Positions 60,135-64,000 of a DNA stretch of 64,000 bases are shown piece after piece (position 1 is the stretch's first letter; every line of letters begins with the position of its first letter). Below the pieces are notes generated by a model. That model worked only from the letters and a program-made list of their open reading frames with translations, had not been told where the DNA came from and ran no database searches. The stretch is from assembly GCA_034440635.1 (NCBI GenBank), contig JAOTON010000940.1:868001-932000 (forward strand). The letters are read 5' to 3'. The stretch is from Lepas anatifera (Eukaryota; Arthropoda; Thecostraca; Lepadidae). A program made the position numbers and the translations under genes.

Positions 60135-61760
60135 AAACATGTCTCTGTCTCTATACTCTAGCGTCTGCCAGAGTTGAGCTAAAATCATTCTTAGGCACAA
60201 TTCGCTTCCTCTCGTTACGGCGAATCATCAAATAATGTATAATATAACCACACTAGGTCAAAACATAAAAATGACCTGACCTAAGGCTAGGTCAAGGTCA
60301 CCATCTAGCCTAGCATAGTCAGTATGCATATCAATCAACTCAAAATAACAATAAAAAATGGTATCAAACTACGGGTTATATTAATATTTCCTGCACAGCA
60401 ATTAACCCAAGTCTTAAAACCTGCATAGGAAGCCCCAGATGAACTCTCAGAGGTAAGATGTCTAAACTTGCAACATTCACCGATAAAGAGGCCTAGGATA
60501 CTATGATTTGGGGAATCCGAAGGTATTTCAAGCGGCGTCTGCAGACATAGAGCAATTTTTCGGCAAATTTCCGTTTTCCCCATGCATTTTCAATGGAGAG
60601 GTCATGATTCGTACCTGTCCCTAGGTCATTGATGGGAAAAATCCTGGAATAAATTTATTAGTACTTTTTGGGCCCATTATATGGTACAAGTTTGAATTCG
60701 ATAGATTCACTCTTTTCTTACTTACGCCAACTTACACATTTTTTGGGGTGAGGTCACTTGACCTGCATTGGTGACCTGACCTGAGATGACGCAACTTTAA
60801 CACGCGCATTGACGGGGGTCTGAGCCACCTTCGCATTGACGGGGGCGGGTACCCGCCCCCCTAAGATCTCGAGAACCACGGTAGGTAGCGAAAAACGGTA
60901 AGCGGTGTTGGGCTGCCCATCCACTTCTCCATCGAAAACATTTGAACCATTTTTTTGTCAGGTCACATTTAAGGTCACGAGAGGTCAAAACATGCCCGTC
61001 ATAGGGATAACATGTAAATTCAGTTTTTCGGCCATTAAATCTGAACAAGTAAAGATAGAGCAAAACGACTTGAACGATATGAATCCTCTTAGCAAGCCGA
61101 ATCGAATGATATATAATTTGACCTTGCTAGGTCAAATCAAGGATTTGACCTGACCTGAGGTCAGGTCAGGGTCAAATTATATAAAATGCATATCATTAGA
61201 ACTGCAAAGCCCAGGCGAGTCTAATGCAGCTAAAATGAATGCTCTATCACCATCCGTTACTGAGTTATTCCGTTAAAACCATTTTCCCATGTATTTCCAA
61301 TGGAGAGGTCATGCCTCTTACCTGACCTTAGGTCATCGATATCAAAAATACCGGAACATATTTTAGAGAACTCGGTGGGGCCATTATGTGAAATGATTTT
61401 CAATCGGATAAGTTCACCCTGCTGCAACTTATGCTATCTTAAACTTTTTTTGAGGTCGGGTCACTTGACCTGTAATGGTGACCTTACCTGAGATGACCTA
61501 ACCTTAAAATTTTTACAGAAGTTGTAAAAATGATGAGGAAAAAGGTATACCAAGTACGGCGGCGCTACGCGACGCCGTTTTTCTTCTATCCCCGAAAAAC
61601 CCGAGGGGGGCGGGTACCCGCCCCCGTCAATGCGCGTGTTAAATTTTGAGGGAAAGTTGCGGCATTGATCAATAATAAGGTGTGACAAGTACTGTGTCGC
61701 TTCGCGCCGACGTTTTTTCGTGCCACTGGGAGACCTCGAGGGGGTGTTCAAGCACCCCCC
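60135..61760. mobile_element. TTAA-type MITE relic, copy b2, split by copy g
   Basis: Paralog of 12080-12870. Right hairpin GGGGGTGTTCAAGCACCCCCC at about 61740-61760. Interrupted at its TTAA by copy g (60801-61638). Confidence 0.6.
60801..61638. mobile_element. TTAA-type MITE, copy g (838 bp)
   Basis: Flanked by TTAA (60797-60800 and 61639-61642). Ends CACGCGCATTGACGGGGG. Both subterminal hairpins are the perfect palindrome GGGGGCGGGTACCCGCCCCC. The unoccupied site is at 12736-12739 in the paralogous element. Interior contains the everted AGGTCA palindrome at about 61147-61169. The left end has a partial duplication of the terminus (GACGGGGG twice). Confidence 0.9.
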
Positions 61761-62059
61761 AACGGGCCGGAACGGGGCGCGAATACTCTAGAACAGGGCT
61801 GAGGCCAAAAGGGAAGGCTCTAAACAATGTCTGAAATTTTGGGGTCAAGGTCCTTCTAGGTCATTGACCTATTACGGCACAACCAAACATATTATGCCTA
61901 ATTTACACTATAACTAGCGCTGTGCCCAAGCTTACCAATGACCTTTGACCAAGCATTGATCATCAAGGCCAGTGACCTTTAAAATTGACATGTGACCTTG
62001 ATCTAAACACTGAATAACCTTTACTTTGATGTAATAGCATACGTTATAATAGGTGTCGT

Positions 62060-63745
62060 AACATTATGCAACGTCATTTAGGGGCTGTCCAGGAGTACCT
62101 GTGCTCATCAGGGACACCTATGCTCTCTGGAGGGGCCTTTGCTTCGATGAGGCACCTGTGCCACCCAGGGGTGCCTTCGCTCCCCAATGGACGCAACCTA
62201 GCTATCCAGGGGCATCTTTGCTGTTCCGGGGGTGCCTTTGATACCCAGTGCCCAGGGGGAGCTTTTTCTTATCCAGGTTCACCTTGGTATTGAGGGGCGT
62301 ATTTTTATTCAAGGTAACCTATACTACCCAGTGGCGCCTACCCTATGCAAGGGGCGCTAGGGCTATCCAGGGGCGGCAATTTGCTATACATAGGGCGCCC
62401 TTATGCTCTCCATGGGCACCTCATTCAGAGGGTTCCTCTGATATTCAGGGGCGCTTTTCCTATCCGCAGGGTACCTGTGCCATCTTGGGGCTATTCTTAT
62501 CAAGGGACGCTGCTGTTATTCAGGAATACCTACACCACTGTCGAGGGTCGCCTTTGCTACCCAGGGGCGCCTTTACTTAGGAAGTTTGGCGCCCGTGCTT
62601 TAAGGAGTGCTTTGGCATCGATTGATTGCTCTATTATTGGGCTTAGGTGCGCGTGAACCTTGAGCTCATGTAGCGCCCATATTGTTGCTAAGGAACGCTT
62701 ATAATATCAAAGGGCGCCTTTACTATCCAGGGGCTCTGTTTTATTCAAGGCAGTCTGTTCTATCCACGGGCATCTGATATTTCGGGGGCGGTGCCTAGGT
62801 TATTCAGGAGGCGGTTTTTTTCCCACAGGGGCGCACTATTGCTTTCCAGGGGCGCCGTTACTGCCCAGGGGTGTCTCTATCCAGGGGCGCATATGCTGTC
62901 TAGGTGTATTTTTCAATCACAGACATGATTGAAATACATGCCCCTACGTTATCCTGGGGTGCTTTTTGTCTCCGGTGAGGCGCTATTTTTCTCTTCCGGG
63001 CACCAGTTTATTCAAGGGCACCTATGCTGTCCAGAGAAACTTTGTTATCTAGGGCTGCCTTCGCTGTTAATGGGCACCTTTGTTACCCAAAGGGAGCATT
63101 TTACTTTCCTGGAGTGCTTATTTCCATCTAAGGGGCGCATATGCTATCTTGGAGCGGCTTTGCAACCCTGGGGCGCACTTTTCTATCCAGGGGTGCCTTT
63201 GCACTTGTGGGGGCGCCTCTGCAATCCAGGAGGAGCCCAAAATAGACGGAGAATAAAAATTCTGAAATAAGGCGCTTAAACACTGAAATAAAGTGCCTAG
63301 TTATCAGAAAGAAGGCGCTCACCTGCTGCGCGGGGAGGACTGCTGGTTGCTGAGGGCAGCGTTCTCGGAAGTGGGGCGCACATACTGAAAAAGCGATGGA
63401 TGCACTAAGCCTTCAGTTATAGGTTAATGAAATGTGGTTAAAGGCAGTCCATGCTCAAATTGAGCGCTCGAGCCCTGTAACAGAGCGCGCGACTGTCGGA
63501 CAGGTGTGCCAAACCATAGACAGTAGGGCAGCTGAAGATGGAAAGGGACACCTATGATATCCTGGAGGCGCCTGTATTCTCAGGTGAGGCGCTTGTTTTC
63601 TTTCTCAGGCGCTTAGTTTATCCATGGCCGCCTATGCTGTCCAGATCATCTATTTCAAGAAGGTTTAACTTTGCTTTCCAGGGGCGCCTTTGCTATCCAA
63701 GGGCGCATATGATATCTGTAGGGCGCTTTATGCAAAGGGCGCCTA
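62060..63745. repeat. Family C minisatellite, second copy
   Basis: Closely follows 13160-14857 unit by unit. It does not reach the 374-bp higher-order repeat seen in copy 1, being cut at 63746. Confidence 0.8.
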
Positions 63746-64000
63746 CACTGAGAAAAATTTTGACTCCGGGAAGAAGAGTTTACTCCCCGGAGCGGCGTAA
63801 TGTGACCCTGTAAAAATGTCCTATCTTTTTCGGTGTTCATCGACACCGCAGAGGGGAGTCACCAGGACTAAGGGGGTCACATGACTCTTTAAAGACGGGT
63901 CACTTGACTCACCAAATAACCATGGAACCCGCCGATTCGGGGTCAGTCGACCCTTCATTTACGTACGATGTGACCCTCCAAAACAGGGTCAAGTGACCCT
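63746..64000. mobile_element. Start of an unidentified element (CACTGAGAAAAA)
   Basis: Homology to copy 1 stops at 63745, where CACTGAGAAAAATTTTGACTCC begins. It leads into palindromic words such as GGGTCACTTGACTC, GGGTCAGTCGACCC and GGGTCAAGTGACCC up to the window edge. A DNA transposon terminus is likely; superfamily unassigned. Confidence 0.4.

Larger units (their letters stand above)
49166..63745. mobile_element. Giant hAT-like element, copy 2, multiply nested
   Basis: Starts with CAGTGACGGATCTA. Its own sequence is 49166-49253, 49761-50351, 59922-60796 and 61643-63745; the rest is insertions. It aligns with 10973-14857. The right end is not reached: at 63746 a different element begins. 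Confidence 0.5.

Overview
The window is repeat-rich animal nuclear DNA. It most likely comes from an arthropod (crustacean or chelicerate rather than a fly): the only host-type gene I can support is a seven-transmembrane gustatory receptor (minus strand, 17494-19122) with the arthropod TYxxxxxQF signature near its C terminus. Nearly everything else is transposable elements nested in one another and degenerate GC-rich minisatellites. I see no rRNA genes, no intact tRNA genes and no CRISPR; the tRNA-like sequences are SINE heads.

Layout. 0.2-6.7 kb: three families of degenerate short-period arrays. 7.9-9.5 kb: a TTAA-type MITE and a 384-bp hAT MITE with an 8-bp target duplication. 10.9-17.0 kb: a giant hAT-like non-autonomous element, left end lost, holding two minisatellite families and a 374-bp higher-order repeat. 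17.5-19.1 kb: the gustatory receptor. 20.4 kb: a tRNA-derived SINE. 24.16-40.99 kb: a large imperfect inverted repeat; its left arm is interrupted by a head-to-head pair of Penelope-like fragments and a young Ty3/gypsy element (26672-34872), its right arm by a 449-bp TTAA MITE. Each interruption has its empty site in the opposite arm. 42.5-44.4 kb: a second SINE split by a hAT element that itself carries a minisatellite. 46-47 kb: another TTAA MITE and a 193-bp hAT MITE. 49.2-63.7 kb: second copy of the giant hAT-like element, containing a TTAA MITE, which contains a second Ty3/gypsy element (50957-59318), which contains another TTAA MITE in pol.

Most notable content. (1) The young Ty3/gypsy element carries an extra 302-aa ORF between pol and the 3' LTR, where an envelope gene would lie. 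It encodes a coiled coil plus an SGNH/GDSL-type hydrolase domain with all four signature blocks. A splice acceptor lies two bases before its ATG, a GTAAGT donor lies just after the 5' LTR, and GGGAAAC sits in the correct register at the gag-pol overlap. (2) A family of TTAA-inserting MITEs has a subterminal hairpin whose core differs between elements but matches between the two ends of one element; its interior is full of AGGTCA words. (3) Paralogous copies inside the window give empty and filled sites for several insertions, so the order of nesting can be read from the sequence alone.

Limits: all family calls are by eye from motifs, termini and target duplications. Boundaries of arrays and of diverged elements are approximate to tens of bases.
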